Assembly: GCA_019828545.1 (NCBI GenBank)
Contig: JACVRA010000095.1
Location: 499,305-563,304 of the forward strand
Direction of reading: 5' to 3'
Length of the DNA stretch: 64,000 bases
Source of the DNA: Paracamarosporium sp. OC-R06-R3
Taxonomy: Eukaryota > Ascomycota > Dothideomycetes > Pleosporales > Didymosphaeriaceae
How positions within the stretch are numbered: position 1 is the stretch's first letter; each line of letters opens with the position of its first letter. Made by a program: the position numbers and the translations under genes. Below are positions 1 through 9,889 of this stretch, in pieces. Below the pieces are notes generated by a model. The model worked only from the letters and a program-made list of their open reading frames with translations, made no database searches and had not been told where the DNA came from.

Positions 1-329
1 CTGCCAAAAGATCTGCGGTCTATGTATGGTCTAACCTGGAGGACAATGAGTGAGAGCCGGAGTGTGGCTGGAAGTGGGGCAATGATGCGGCTTAGTCAGT
101 GTGGCAACGTCCTTCCAACAGTCACAATGCGCTTTAATTACATCCGCGCGACAACAGGAATAGGCGAGGATTGTAAAGACTGCCAGATATAGTGTCCAGA
201 TTTTGCAAGTACCGGAACTTCATTCGAGCTTAGTGCGTGGTCTCAATACAAGGCTGTTGATGCTACCACGTTGGGTCCCTTCACACACGTCAAACGCTGG
301 ACACTCGAATCTTCAGTATTCCTACGAGA
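1..329. other. Upstream flank, no gene seen
   Basis: No open frame here reads as a conserved protein. The stretch directly precedes the acetyltransferase start and probably holds its promoter and 5' leader. No TATA box stands out. Confidence 0.5.
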
Positions 330-920
330 ATGGCCGAAAACGGGGACAATACCACCACTAAAAAGCTCAAATTTCTAGTGCGACCAGCCACGGAGTCGGA
401 TATTCCCAGTATCAGCAATATCAACGCTCATTATGTACTAGACACTGTGTTGACCTTTAGATGCACTCCGGCAACAAACGGAGAACTACTAGAAGATTTC
501 CGGAACGTCAAGCAAGCACACCTACCGTATCTAGTTGCAACCGATGAAGCTTCTGGTGTAGTCCTTGGCTATTGCTACGCCACTCGTTTTAGATCTTCTA
601 GGCTTGGTTATAGGCCGACGGTTGAGTTGAGCATTTTCTGCAGCCCCGAGCACTTGTCAAAGGGTATTGGAAGTTTGCTCTTGACAGAGCTCCTACATTC
701 ACTGAGGAGTACCAAAAATCCTCGCGGCACTGGCCCGAGTTCGAAGGAAGACGAAATCAGCTTGAAGAATGTAATAGCGTGCATGGCAGTGGATGAATCT
801 GGACCTGGTGATGGGTTGGCATTGAAACGGTTCTATGAGCGGTTTGGCTTTGAACAAGTTGGGCATTTGAAAGATGTGGGCTACAAGTTTGATCGGTGGT
901 ATGTTCATAAGATCGTTTAG
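330..920 (+). CDS. GNAT-family N-acetyltransferase (phosphinothricin acetyltransferase-like)
   Basis: Intronless 196-aa protein, predicted to transfer an acetyl group from acetyl-CoA to a small amine. The fold signature is clear. An N-terminal beta strand and helix begin at FLVRPATESDIPSI (about residues 15-28). A central strand reads VELSIFCSPEHLSKGIGSLLL (about 92-112), in which SKGIGS occupies the acetyl-CoA pyrophosphate loop (the R/Q-x-x-G-x-G/A motif, with S replacing the usual R/Q). The C-terminal motif LKRFYERFGFEQVGHLKDVGYKFDRW is typical of the PAT/MnaT subgroup, which acetylates phosphinothricin, methionine sulfoximine or related amino acids. An Asn/Gly/Lys-containing insert at about 125-150 is not conserved in the family as I know it. 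The ATG at 330 is the first in frame and leaves only a short pre-domain tail. The substrate cannot be read from sequence; cytosolic location is inferred because no signal peptide is visible. Confidence 0.85.
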   Translation: MAENGDNTTTKKLKFLVRPATESDIPSISNINAHYVLDTVLTFRCTPATNGELLEDFRNVKQAHLPYLVATDEASGVVLGYCYATRFRSSRLGYRPTVELSIFCSPEHLSKGIGSLLLTELLHSLRSTKNPRGTGPSSKEDEISLKNVIACMAVDESGPGDGLALKRFYERFGFEQVGHLKDVGYKFDRWYVHKIV

Positions 921-1866
921 ATGTCTTGCATTAACTTAAGCTGACTATTTCATCAGGATTGACACAATTTACATGCAACTTTCTTTGTGGTGATACAAAG
1001 TCTACGACATCTATTTTGTATGGTCCATGAATGCACATAAACCCTCTCCTATGTCTCAATACCTTCATGCAGTACAGTAATCAACCCATTAGACAAAAAC
1101 ATTGGAATCATTGAACAAGCCACGAGAACATATGTTTCGATTTTTAACGGATGACTTCACTCTAGATGCGGTTTTTAAGCATCGATTGAAAACAAGAGAA
1201 ACCTCCGAACAACAAAATGGGCAGGACTTCTCGACTCGCCTCCATCAACCACTCGAGACATCAACATCGGCGGAATCGCAGTGAGCATATTAGTTATTGG
1301 AGGCATTTGTGAAGGCATTCCGCGCACCACTGATATACCCTAGGATATTCTCTGGTGGATACGGAACCTTTGTAAGCGGACGCATGATTTGTTAGATGAT
1401 GTATTGACTGATATCGATTCTGCGAGGGGCAGAGATGATATGTATGGCTACGTAACATATTTAATGAGCCCATAGCGATTAATAATTATGTGTCACTGCA
1501 GTTCATTGTTTCTGAAGGAAGTGGCTTGGCATCACGGCCTAGGTTGAGATGTCCATCTCGTTTTCAACAATGAAAGAGCGTGGGAAATTGGCATTCATGG
1601 CAGAAAATACAGGTCGTAACTAATCCACTGCAGTTGATGAGTGCGATAGCATTATCCAATTTACCAACCGTTTCCGTGTTGCTGATAAGAAGTGAGCGGT
1701 GACGAGTGTGTAGTTGAACCTTCCGCGGTCGCGCCGGCGCGGAAAAAACCAATCTTCCGTCCACCTAAGCGAGCGAGCACCACTTGGCGCTGCGACCTCA
1801 AAATAATCGACTCTTAGTCCCGCTCACCACTTCCCACCCCGAAACACAAACACCACAACCGCCAAA
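921..1866. other. Intergenic, no gene seen
   Basis: Both strands hold only short open frames without recognisable motifs. The last 120 bases before the eL43 start are pyrimidine-rich, as is common for ribosomal protein gene leaders. Confidence 0.5.
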
Positions 1867-2457
1867 ATGACCAAGCGCACGAAGAAGGTTGGCGTCACCG
1901 GAAAGTACGGAACGCGCTACGGTGCTTCCCTGCGAAAGCAGGTCAAGAAGATGGAAGTACGTGCTGCTGCACCACATATAATGAGAGACTGACGGCTGAC
2001 GGCATATGCAATAGATCACCCAGCACGCCCGGTACACATGCCAATTCTGCGGAAAGAACGCTGTCAAGCGCGAGGCTGTCGGTATGTGATGATGAGGTTG
2101 GCATTGATTGTGGCGGGTGTAGATGCGAAGCGGATCCTGGTATCAAATCCGCTGCGTATTTGCGCCTTGCTACACTTTGCCTTGTCTTGGTATCTTTGTC
2201 GTTCATTATGCTCATACAGGTTAGGAATCTGGAAATGCCGAACTTGCCGCAAGACCACCGCCGGCGGCGCCTACACCGTCTCGTAAGACACCTTGCCCGC
2301 ACTCCCCACCACAACACATCAACTCTACGAGCCAACCATCTACATCGTCATTTAAACTTTTTTTGGTAAACACTACTGACTAGGTTGACATAGTACCCCT
2401 GCTGCCGCCGCCACACGATCCACGATCCGTCGTCTGAGAGAGATTGCTGAGGTTTAA
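1867..2457 (+). CDS. RPL43: 60S ribosomal protein eL43 (L37a/L43)
   Basis: Four exons: 1867-1956, 2015-2081, 2225-2282 and 2394-2457. They join to a 92-aa protein, the usual length for eL43. Exon 1 begins [19 protein letters not shown]. Exons 2 and 3 give the four zinc-ligand cysteines in two CxxC pairs (YTCQFCGK and WKCRTCRK), forming the zinc ribbon that binds 25S rRNA in the large subunit. The last exon encodes [13 protein letters not shown] and then TAA. The phases agree at every junction: 90 nt, then 67, 58 and 64. Only the split-exon reading reproduces the family, so the longer continuous open frames overlapping it are shadows. It lies tail to tail with the XPF gene, about 440 bases away. 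Introns near the 5' end are usual in fungal ribosomal protein genes. Confidence 0.97.
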
Positions 2458-2894
2458 ATGGGGATATGGTATCTGGGTGGGAGGCGTTCATCGAGCGTGT
2501 TTCATTATGCGGGCGACAGCCAAGTCGATGACGGATTGGCGCGCCTTTGCATTCGGGTCCCGGTCGTGCCGGCCCTGTGACGATCACGGGTTTCTCGGGA
2601 TTTTATAAAATCAAATGGCATTTGAACGACAATTGATCGATTGCACGCCAATGGCCGAGTCGTGATAATCATGCTTTGTGGCACTCACTCAGGGCATAGA
2701 GTACGTATAGCTGGCGGGCACCAACTGCAACTTCCGTTTTGTCCGCTCCTTCACCCGTGTGGACAATTCCCTTTGATCACCAATGAAGCCATTACGAAGG
2801 CTGCCATCCCCTGCTTACAGAATTCCTTTGCTCTGGATATATCATCGAAGTGGATCTCTGGAGATCATCTCAGTTCGTCATTCGCAATTCCTAC
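2458..2894. other. Convergent intergenic spacer
   Basis: This lies between the 3' ends of RPL43 and the XPF gene and should hold both 3' UTRs and poly(A) sites. No coding or RNA feature is visible. Confidence 0.5.
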
Positions 2895-5754
2895 CTACAG
2901 TGTGGGCAACGTGAAATCTTCATAAACGCTGCGATTGAAGAACCTGTAAACCCTCCTTCCCACATCAGTCCCAATCAACTTACACAGTTCCTTCTCACTC
3001 ATATTCGCCAACTCGGTCATGCTTTCTACTTCCAGCGTAAGTGTCGTAATAATCTTCTCATTGACTCCAGGTAGCGCCCTGAGCATATCCTGCGTGACCT
3101 GGCTAAAACTGCGTACATCGTCGCCAGCCATGCTCGGATCAAGGCCTAATTGCACTGCTCGCAACGGATCCGGTTCATCGGCCTGTTTCTTCAGTTCCAT
3201 GAAGATCTCGGCAGTTTGATAGGGGCTCGACGACCATATGATCTTCAGCCGCGGGAACGCAAGTGTCAGCATAACAATTTTAGATTGCAGATCTGGCGCG
3301 GATGCGAGGCCTGCTGGGGCTGAGAGGTCGCTGAAGGGTTCTAAAGTGAAAGATTTGCCAGCATCGAACTCGATGAGCAACATGGGCGAATTGTAATGTT
3401 CCATCATGCTTTCTACTTGATTGAAGAGGCGACCGTTGGAGAACGAACCGATTAGGTCACGCACGGATTTACGCTCAACACAGATTTGCGGTGTCAGGAC
3501 ATAGTCGCCAACCGTAAGCATGCAGGGCACTACGACGATAGATTTGCCATGCAACAGAGAAGGGAGTGACGAGCGAAACTCGCGAACGTCGACGACCACC
3601 CGGGGAGGTTGTGCGGTTGCAGCGAGGCGACCCCCACCTGCTATACGTGTGTTTATCGTGCGGAGGAAGGACTCTTCGGGAGCGAGGTTGGCGTTGGGGT
3701 TTATCGTCATGGCCATGTTTCCTCTTTCTTTGATAAGGCGTGTGAAAGCGTCCTTTTCCCGGCGAACACCAGAGAGGTAGCGTTGCTCTTCTACGCTGCC
3801 ACCGTAGTACATGAAGAAGACTTTGACGGTACGGTCGGTGTGTGAGGAGCGGTAGACTTCTATGCGGCGGATAAAGGCAGCGTCAGGCTCGTACATGATA
3901 ACATAGCGAGGCTTAGTCTCTTCGAGGATATGCTCATCGAGGTCGCCATCATAGGGATGGACCACAATTAGGTCGTTCATGTTGAAGAGCTCGTAGTAGT
4001 CTTCCATATTGTCAAGTGGGTCAACACCAATCTCGCCTTTTTGCATAGCTTCCAACTCCGAAGGCTGTAACTCAGCCATCAAGCTTGCGATGTGTGCATC
4101 ACGATCGCCAGCGGTCCGGACTGCACCTACTTCTGTACGTGTCGAAGCCGAGCCAACAGCTCCGCCGCGCATCCGTCTGCGTTTATTCGGCGGCGGTTTA
4201 CCGGTCTTGCCACTTCCCACTTTGTTTTCTGTGCTATTGTTGATCGCTTTTTGGTTCTCAGAGAATAGTGCAGCACTAAAATTCGTAAAGTCCCGTTTCC
4301 ATGCCAGGTAATTGCGCAATTTCCGGCGCATCAAGAACTTTGCGGAAGGCTCATTGGCTGACTCTTCGTCCTCTTGTTCGTCCTCGGGTTTGACATACAT
4401 GATCTGCAGATATTCGCGGATTTGCCTGCATGTACCTTGATCGCCACACATGATCAAAACGGCTCCATTCGATGAATCTTGTGGTGTTGGGTTGAGGTAT
4501 GCGTCTTGCTCAATTTCCTGAAGAATCTCGGCGAGCTGCGCCCATTTTGGCTGTTCTTCTAGAACCGGTTCAAGTGAATCAGGTACGGCGTTGGGGTTTC
4601 TAGCAAGGTCGGCATTGGACACTTTGCCCTTGTACACTCTTCGCTTCGCTACCGTAAATATGGTGTCAGCCGCATCAAGGAATAACCATGGCGATTGATT
4701 TTGTTTTGTCGAGCCTGGCGGAGGTTGCGATGCTGCTAGCACTGTGTCTAGGTACCTGTTGAAGTCGACGGCATCGTACGTTAGGAGAGCATGCAGTATT
4801 GTGCGAAGAAGTGTAAGATCTCGTACAACCTGCCGCGTTTTGAAAGTTGTTCGGTGCCACACGGGATCTAGTTGCCGTCTGATGATTGTATCGAAGTTTC
4901 TGTGTAGTGCACTGTCCAACGTCCAGTCTTCCATCTCAATTCCAGAATTGCTCTTCCTCAACTCGCTGATGCTGACCTCGACGCATTCCAACACAGCGTT
5001 CTGGATGTCCCGCATCGCATCGGTCATGGGCACTTCCAGCTCAATGACCTCGGCCTTCTTCCGTCCTTCTAGCGAGTTCGCCACTGCAACGTGATACCGC
5101 GGATACAACGCAGGCTTCTGCAAGAACAGGTTTTTCATCATGTTCGCCAGCGGCGCAAAGCCTGTTGTGAATGGCTCCGGGCTATCTGAAAAAGCTTTCA
5201 GGAAGCCAGCCTTATTCTTTTGTCTGTATATCCGCAGAATAAATGCTTCCAGGCTTGTCGCAACAACCTTCTCAGCATGCAGTACCACGACACCCGTGAC
5301 CGTTTCCGGATTCAGCAGGCCTGATAAGAAGTCCACGATCAGAATGCGCGAAGTGATGCTAAAGATACCGCCTTGGGTATACATCTTCTCGCGTGTTCCC
5401 ACGCTCATCAAGTCCGTGTTGACCAGGCTCAGCCCACGCGCTTTCGCTGCTTGGCTGACAGCCGCGTGCTCCGCAAGCGCTTCGCCGATCCATACATTTT
5501 CGCGTTCATCGGCGCCGACGAGCAATATTAGGTTGTTTCCGGCGGCATCGTATGAGTGGAGGAGGTTTGTGACTATGCGCAGGATGCCCAGGCCGCGGGC
5601 GAGGATCACAAGTTCGTCGTCCTCTCGCAATTCCTTGAAGATGTCCTGCTGGAATTCCTGACGTAATTATTAGCCACGCACGAAATGTAAGCACTCAGAA
5701 AGCATTTACGAGAGGCAGCGACAGCTTCACGGGGGTTTGCGCATCGCTGGGCAT
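2895..5754 (-). CDS. RAD1: DNA repair endonuclease XPF/Rad1 (structure-specific)
   Basis: Large subunit of the XPF-ERCC1 (Rad1-Rad10) nuclease, which cuts 5' of lesions in nucleotide excision repair and also acts in crosslink repair and single-strand annealing. Two exons: a 45-nt first exon at 5754-5710 (MPSDAQTPVKLSLPL) and a main exon at 5657-2895, separated by an intron from GTAAAT to CAG. The total is 935 aa. The main exon opens EFQQDIFKELREDDELV, the conserved family N-terminus, followed by the degenerate SF2 helicase-like region. The ERCC4 nuclease domain (about residues 680-810) carries the active-site motif GDYVLTPQICVERKS near residue 731, matching GDxnERKxxxD. Tandem helix-hairpin-helix repeats near the C-terminus (LRALPGVNEKIITTL) would mediate Rad10 dimerisation and DNA binding. 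A Lys/Arg cluster (PPNKRRRMRGG) may be a nuclear localisation signal. Nothing is missing, so it should be functional. Confidence 0.96.
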
Positions 5755-6311
5755 TGGGGTCGTTGTGGTTGTTGTGAGGGATGGCGTGCGGTGGGGTCGA
5801 GATCAAGGCAACGTGCTTAGATTCGCGCCTGCCTCGCGAAGTCACGCTTCGCTTGCGTTAGGGCCTTTTATCACCATTGTCCCTCCTTCATCAACCCATT
5901 TCTATATCCAACGCTTGCTCAATCAGTTTTATCGAGCATCTCAAGTTACGCTGAGAGTACTATGTTGCCTTTCACTCAAACCCTATCATAAAATCACTTG
6001 TACTGTTAGAATACAGATCAGTCTCTGTCGCCATATCGTCAACAACCTAACCTTCAATTAATATTACCAATACGTCTTTATTTCTTCAGTCTCATACAAA
6101 CGCTCACCAATGCGGCTACAACGCGAGCATCTTTCAAGTCACAACAGACAACGACTAATGTGTTCGAATCAGCACAGAGGGCTCTACCAAATAGTATTGT
6201 TCAATACCTATAGGTTTCGTTTCAGTCTTTGCGCTGACGGCTATATCCATGACCGAAAAAATTCCAGTCGAGCCTTAGGGTACCGCATCGACCTCGCTTG
6301 TCCCTATCGGA

Positions 6312-6640
6312 ATGCGAAGATTCGATGGCAATAATATATCATTCCTAGCTTTCATTGCTAACTCGCCGCAAACTGTTCTCTCTATGGTATACTTGTACTT
6401 CAACAGTATGTTTACCTTCATAGCTCTTGCATTAGAATGGGATCGCTTAGGCACCGAATGGAAAGGTTTGCGTGTTACCAAGCCTAAAAGCGAGCAACGC
6501 GAAACAGATCTATTTTGCAAATTCCGCTCAAACTGGGTGTTCCTTTTGGTCAATATCCTTGGATTTCTTTCATTTGATGCGCACATGCCATTTTCTGGGT
6601 CATCTGCTGGGTCATCAGTGCAGCTCGTCATCCGAATCCG
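6312..6640 (+). pseudogene. Relic of a multi-pass membrane protein (DUF6536-like C-terminal part)
   Basis: The frame from 6312 reads FLAFIANSPQTVLSMVYLYF, then LALEWDRLGTEWKGLRVTKP and QRET. This resembles the conserved tail of large fungal membrane proteins of the DUF6536 type, in which an 'ANSPQ...LS..Y..YN' helix precedes an 'EW...GLRV' loop and a 'QR.TYFLQLP' segment. After QRET the expected continuation lies in another frame: bases about 6512-6545 read ILQIPLKLGVP. It then returns to a different frame (LVNILGFL), so at least two single-base frame changes are present. No start codon context or upstream exons of the parent gene are seen. I infer a decayed fragment of a once longer gene. 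The family name is from memory and would need a profile search. Confidence 0.5.
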
Positions 6641-7654
6641 AAAGAAACTTTGCTGTGGCTGGGTAAGGTGCGATAGGGTGTGATCTCACAAGAGGGTCGA
6701 GCACGGCAGATTATAGGACATTGCTCCTATTCTACACGATCTATGAAAACCCTAAGAGCTGGTGCAGTATGAGTAGTGGATGGTCCTCGTTTCCTAGGTC
6801 AAAATCATAACGTACGGCTAGATTCAACAGATCCAAATTTGGTACGGAGAACATACGGCCTCAGTTATGTGCGTCTGCTAATGAGTAACACAAAACAGCA
6901 CAGTAGTAGAAAATCAAAGTTTCTTTATATTATATCAATATAGACATGAGTATAACTTTTGAGACTTTTAAATACTTATAGGATACATAAGCCTGCTCTT
7001 GAAAATATAAGAAGACTAACAGTTATAAACCAGGGAAGAAAGGAGTTTGATGTAAAGTAGCACTGCCTTTGCTAAGTGAACACTTATTGCATAAGAATTG
7101 GCCCAATTGATACTGTGAGTGTGAGTTACGCCTATGTCAAAGTCTTCGAGTGAGTCTCTTTGGTAGGGGAAAAGTCGAACTATAGCAACTATACTAAAGT
7201 ATATGTGTACCATATGTACCATGCGCGCTAGTGTTGACGCTAGCCGCCTGTGGCAAGTCTAGAAACTTAAACCACGATGCAGATGCTACCTGCTATACAT
7301 TTCAATCGGTGCATGAATAATTCTCGCCCTCAGCTGATCCATGACATGACCGCTTGGAATGACCATTCAATCCAGCGTTAGTACCAATTTCGGTACTTGC
7401 TCTCAGCTTCTTAGAGAAGAAAATGCTGCGCCTCAATCCTGTCAGCACAATTGAATACATGATACAAAAGAAAGTTAAGTATAGCACCTAGAATACCGGA
7501 CATAACACCAAAACCTGCCTCGTGGAAGAAAGTCGTGGTAGCTTGCAACGCTATTCACGACAACGTATGACCGCCAACGCGCACCTTCTGCTTCAGTCGC
7601 AGAGGCCTAAAAGCTAGCGCCCACTGCATAGTTAAATAGATGATCAGAAGAATG

Positions 7655-7661
7655 TATAAAA
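7655..7661 (+). promoter_or_regulatory. TATA box of the small secreted-protein gene
   Basis: TATAAAA lies 82 bases before the ATG at 7743 and is followed by a pyrimidine-rich leader. The spacing fits a fungal core promoter with a short 5' UTR, so the gene is probably transcribed despite lying among relics. Confidence 0.55.
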
Positions 7662-7742
7662 GCGTCAGTCCTCTCGATTATATCCTTCCGCACTCCAACA
7701 AAGTCGAACTGGGTCCCGATCGCACCATCACCTCACTCTAAA

Positions 7743-8295
7743 ATGCAGCTCACGACTCTCCTTACCGCTACTCTCCTTAGCAGCGCCGCTGCCAGCACGG
7801 TTAAGCGCCAAGCTGATGCCGACTTCGCCGGTACAGGAACCATCTACGTTACTGCCCCTGGTAACCCTTCGACTGTCTACGGATGTCTCAACGCAGCTGG
7901 GCTCTTTGTCGGCGGCACCGCCTCATGCGCTACGTTCACGAAGGATGCTACAAGCGCGAAATTGTCGTCTTCAGCCGGAACTTGCGGATATTTGAACGGT
8001 AGCAGTTACATCCCGATTACCTGCTCTAGTTCAGTGGCACAGGGCGCGTTCTATTCCGAGGTAAGTCCTTGTAGCGCCTTGCGTTAAGGTGAGGATTGCA
8101 TGCTGATGCATCTTGTAGGCTTCGGGACCTGGATTGGCAGACCCAGGGGCTGGCGCTGCTTGGGTTTGGTCGGGAAATCTTAACGGGTTCTACACGGCGA
8201 GCACGATCCCTGCGGCGGGTCAGTCGACACCACTTAGTCTTGTTGTTTCAGGGGAGGGCGCAGCTGGTAGACTCAGCCTTTTGTGGAGGAAATAG
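7743..8295 (+). CDS. Small secreted cysteine-containing protein (candidate effector)
   Basis: Two exons, 7743-8060 and 8119-8295, joined across GAG|gtaagt...tgtag|GCT, give 164 aa. Without splicing the frame ends eight codons into the intron. Residues 1-18 (MQLTTLLTATLLSSAAAS) form a signal peptide, followed at once by VKRQ, a Kex2-type dibasic site, so a short pro-segment is likely removed. The mature part has four cysteines (about residues 48, 62, 81 and 94), enough for two disulfides. It is rich in Gly, Ser, Ala and Thr, with no long helix or membrane segment. Exon 2 contributes a Gly/Ala/Trp stretch (GAAWVWSGNLNGFYT). I recognise no named family; small secreted proteins of this look occur in plant-associated Pleosporales. 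A TATA box precedes the gene and decayed genes lie on both sides. Function is unknown, and effector is only an inference from size, secretion and setting. Confidence 0.75.
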
Positions 8296-8949
8296 ATATG
8301 TAACGGCTTATCAGATCATTCGGATAATCAAGCTACTTCATCGTATCGCGTAGTCTTTTCTCCTCCTACAGCACATCGAAGCGGGACCGGAGCTCGTGGA
8401 CACACCCTCCTAGCACCTGCTTCCGCTGATGGAAGTATTCATACTTAGCGTTGTCAGGGCGGATGTTGGTTAAGGTGTGCTCAAAGTTTTGGTGGTGTGT
8501 TTAGTACGTTGCTGTTGCGCCTTCGTAGGTTACAGATGATTCGGACATAGAGTAGTCAGATGAGATTGTCAGAGTGGAAGGTCAAGCTGGAGTTTGAGAC
8601 ATTGGTATCTGTGGAAGAAATTTTGTTGATAAGGTGTGTACAGTTTGTTGTTGAAATCCAGGTTGAGCACCATGTCGAGTTATCCGAGGGATTGAAGATC
8701 AATTAGTTGCTTGAGACGCTGAGAAACATAGAGGTCTGTTACTCCGCGTTGAGGTAGTCAAATTGTCTTTTCTCTGCGCGTCAGTGACCAACGTATCTTA
8801 GTTCCAATGAGACGTTTCGATCCCAGGATGAGCAACATAAACCCGATCGTAATCAAATATTTGTCTAGGGCTATACATTTACATCAGTGTATGAGCAGTT
8901 CTTTTCCTCAGCTAAAGGATTTGCAATGTTGTTGATGCCCACACCTGGC
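8296..8949. other. Intergenic between secreted-protein gene and SDR relic
   Basis: Contains the 3' end of the secreted-protein gene and, on the minus strand, a short coding-like remnant at 8366-8548. Nothing else is recognisable. Confidence 0.4.
8366..8548 (-). pseudogene. Unidentified coding-like remnant with in-frame TAA
   Basis: Read on the minus strand from an ATG at 8548, the frame gives a plausible peptide (SVTYEGATATY), a TAA at 8503-8501, then FEHTLTNIRPDNAKYEYF and a further conserved-looking tail to a TAG at 8366. Restoring CAA for TAA would leave one open frame, so a single C-to-T change is a possible cause of the break. I do not recognise the family, and 61 codons is short enough to occur by chance, so confidence is low. 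Confidence 0.25.
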
Positions 8950-9889
8950 TCAAAATAACACCATTGTAAATTTAAGCTTATCCTTCTCAATGATCTCATT
9001 CTTCTTATTCATGAGCTCCATATCCCATAGACAGCTCACGACTAACCCAACGCCAGCAGCCAACCATGCAATCGTATCACCAGTTATATCTGGACGACCA
9101 GGCAATGCATTACGCATCGTCTCGGGCGCGTTCTCAGTAATCTTTGTCTTAATCGCACCCGTGTTTAGATTCACACATGTCACCAGTCCTTCATCCCTAT
9201 ATTCTAACTGCAAAGACTCAGTCCATCCTCATATCGCAAGCTTCGAACTTCGGTGACTCCCGCTGGCGGGACGAGCGCTCAATACGCCTGAAAAGGACAC
9301 GTTGATCAATGTGCATAAACCGTCGTTTTTAGCAAAGGTTGAGAGCTGCATAAGGAGGAATGTGCGCGCCATGTTGATGAATGTGGACATTGAATTCCCA
9401 TTTGCGCCAATACACATGCGGGTCTGAATCGAGGAGTCGTTCGTATGGTTCCATATGAGCCGCATTATTCATGACAATATCCAGATGACCACCAAAGCCG
9501 TGTGACACGATGTCATACAGTGCTTGATCGCTGTCTTGATTCGCAATGTCAACCCTGTAGCTTAGTACCACAGGCTCCGGACGCCCGGCTTGCGCTGCGG
9601 CTAACTTCAACTTCATTGCAAGATCGCATGATACACCGTGTAAATCAGCAATTGCTATCGCAGACGCTCCTGCACATACAAAAGCTGTGGCTGCGGCATA
9701 CCCAGCCCCGTCTTCCCGAACTGCGCCTGTGACCAGAACATGTTTTCCAACTAGATCCCGCTTCAAGGGGAAATAAAGTCGAAGGCCATGAAGTGACGTG
9801 TATTCATGAAGTAGCCACCGGAAAGTGCTATTCCAGTCAACATCGTTGGCCTGTTGCAGTACACCGAAACTACAACCCAAAGTTCCCAA
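8950..9889 (-). pseudogene. Decayed short-chain dehydrogenase/reductase (SDR)
   Basis: Three minus-strand segments line up as one classical SDR. The first (from about 9889, no ATG) has the Rossmann strand KHVLVTGAVREDGAGYAAA, giving TGxxxxxGxG, and LDIVMNNAAH, the NNAG-type motif. At about 9380-9383 the frame shifts by one base and continues as MARTFLLMQL and LINVSFSG. There the catalytic YxxxK reads HRSSK, so the active-site tyrosine is histidine. A TGA at 9231-9229 interrupts the frame, which then resumes in register (WTESLQLEYRDEGLV) and runs to the family's usual C-terminus (WDMELMNKKNEIIEKDKL). One frameshift, one nonsense codon, loss of the catalytic Tyr and no initiating ATG make a pseudogene the best reading. 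No intron with usable splice sites explains the breaks. Confidence 0.8.

Larger units (their letters stand above)
5755..7742. other. Gene-poor region with one coding relic
   Basis: The first part is the upstream region of the XPF gene. From about 5.9 kb the DNA becomes relatively AT-rich, most strongly at 6900-7020. Apart from the relic at 6312-6640, I find only short open frames without family resemblance. Together with 8.3-11.5 kb this forms a low-gene-density block around a single small secreted-protein gene. Confidence 0.45.
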
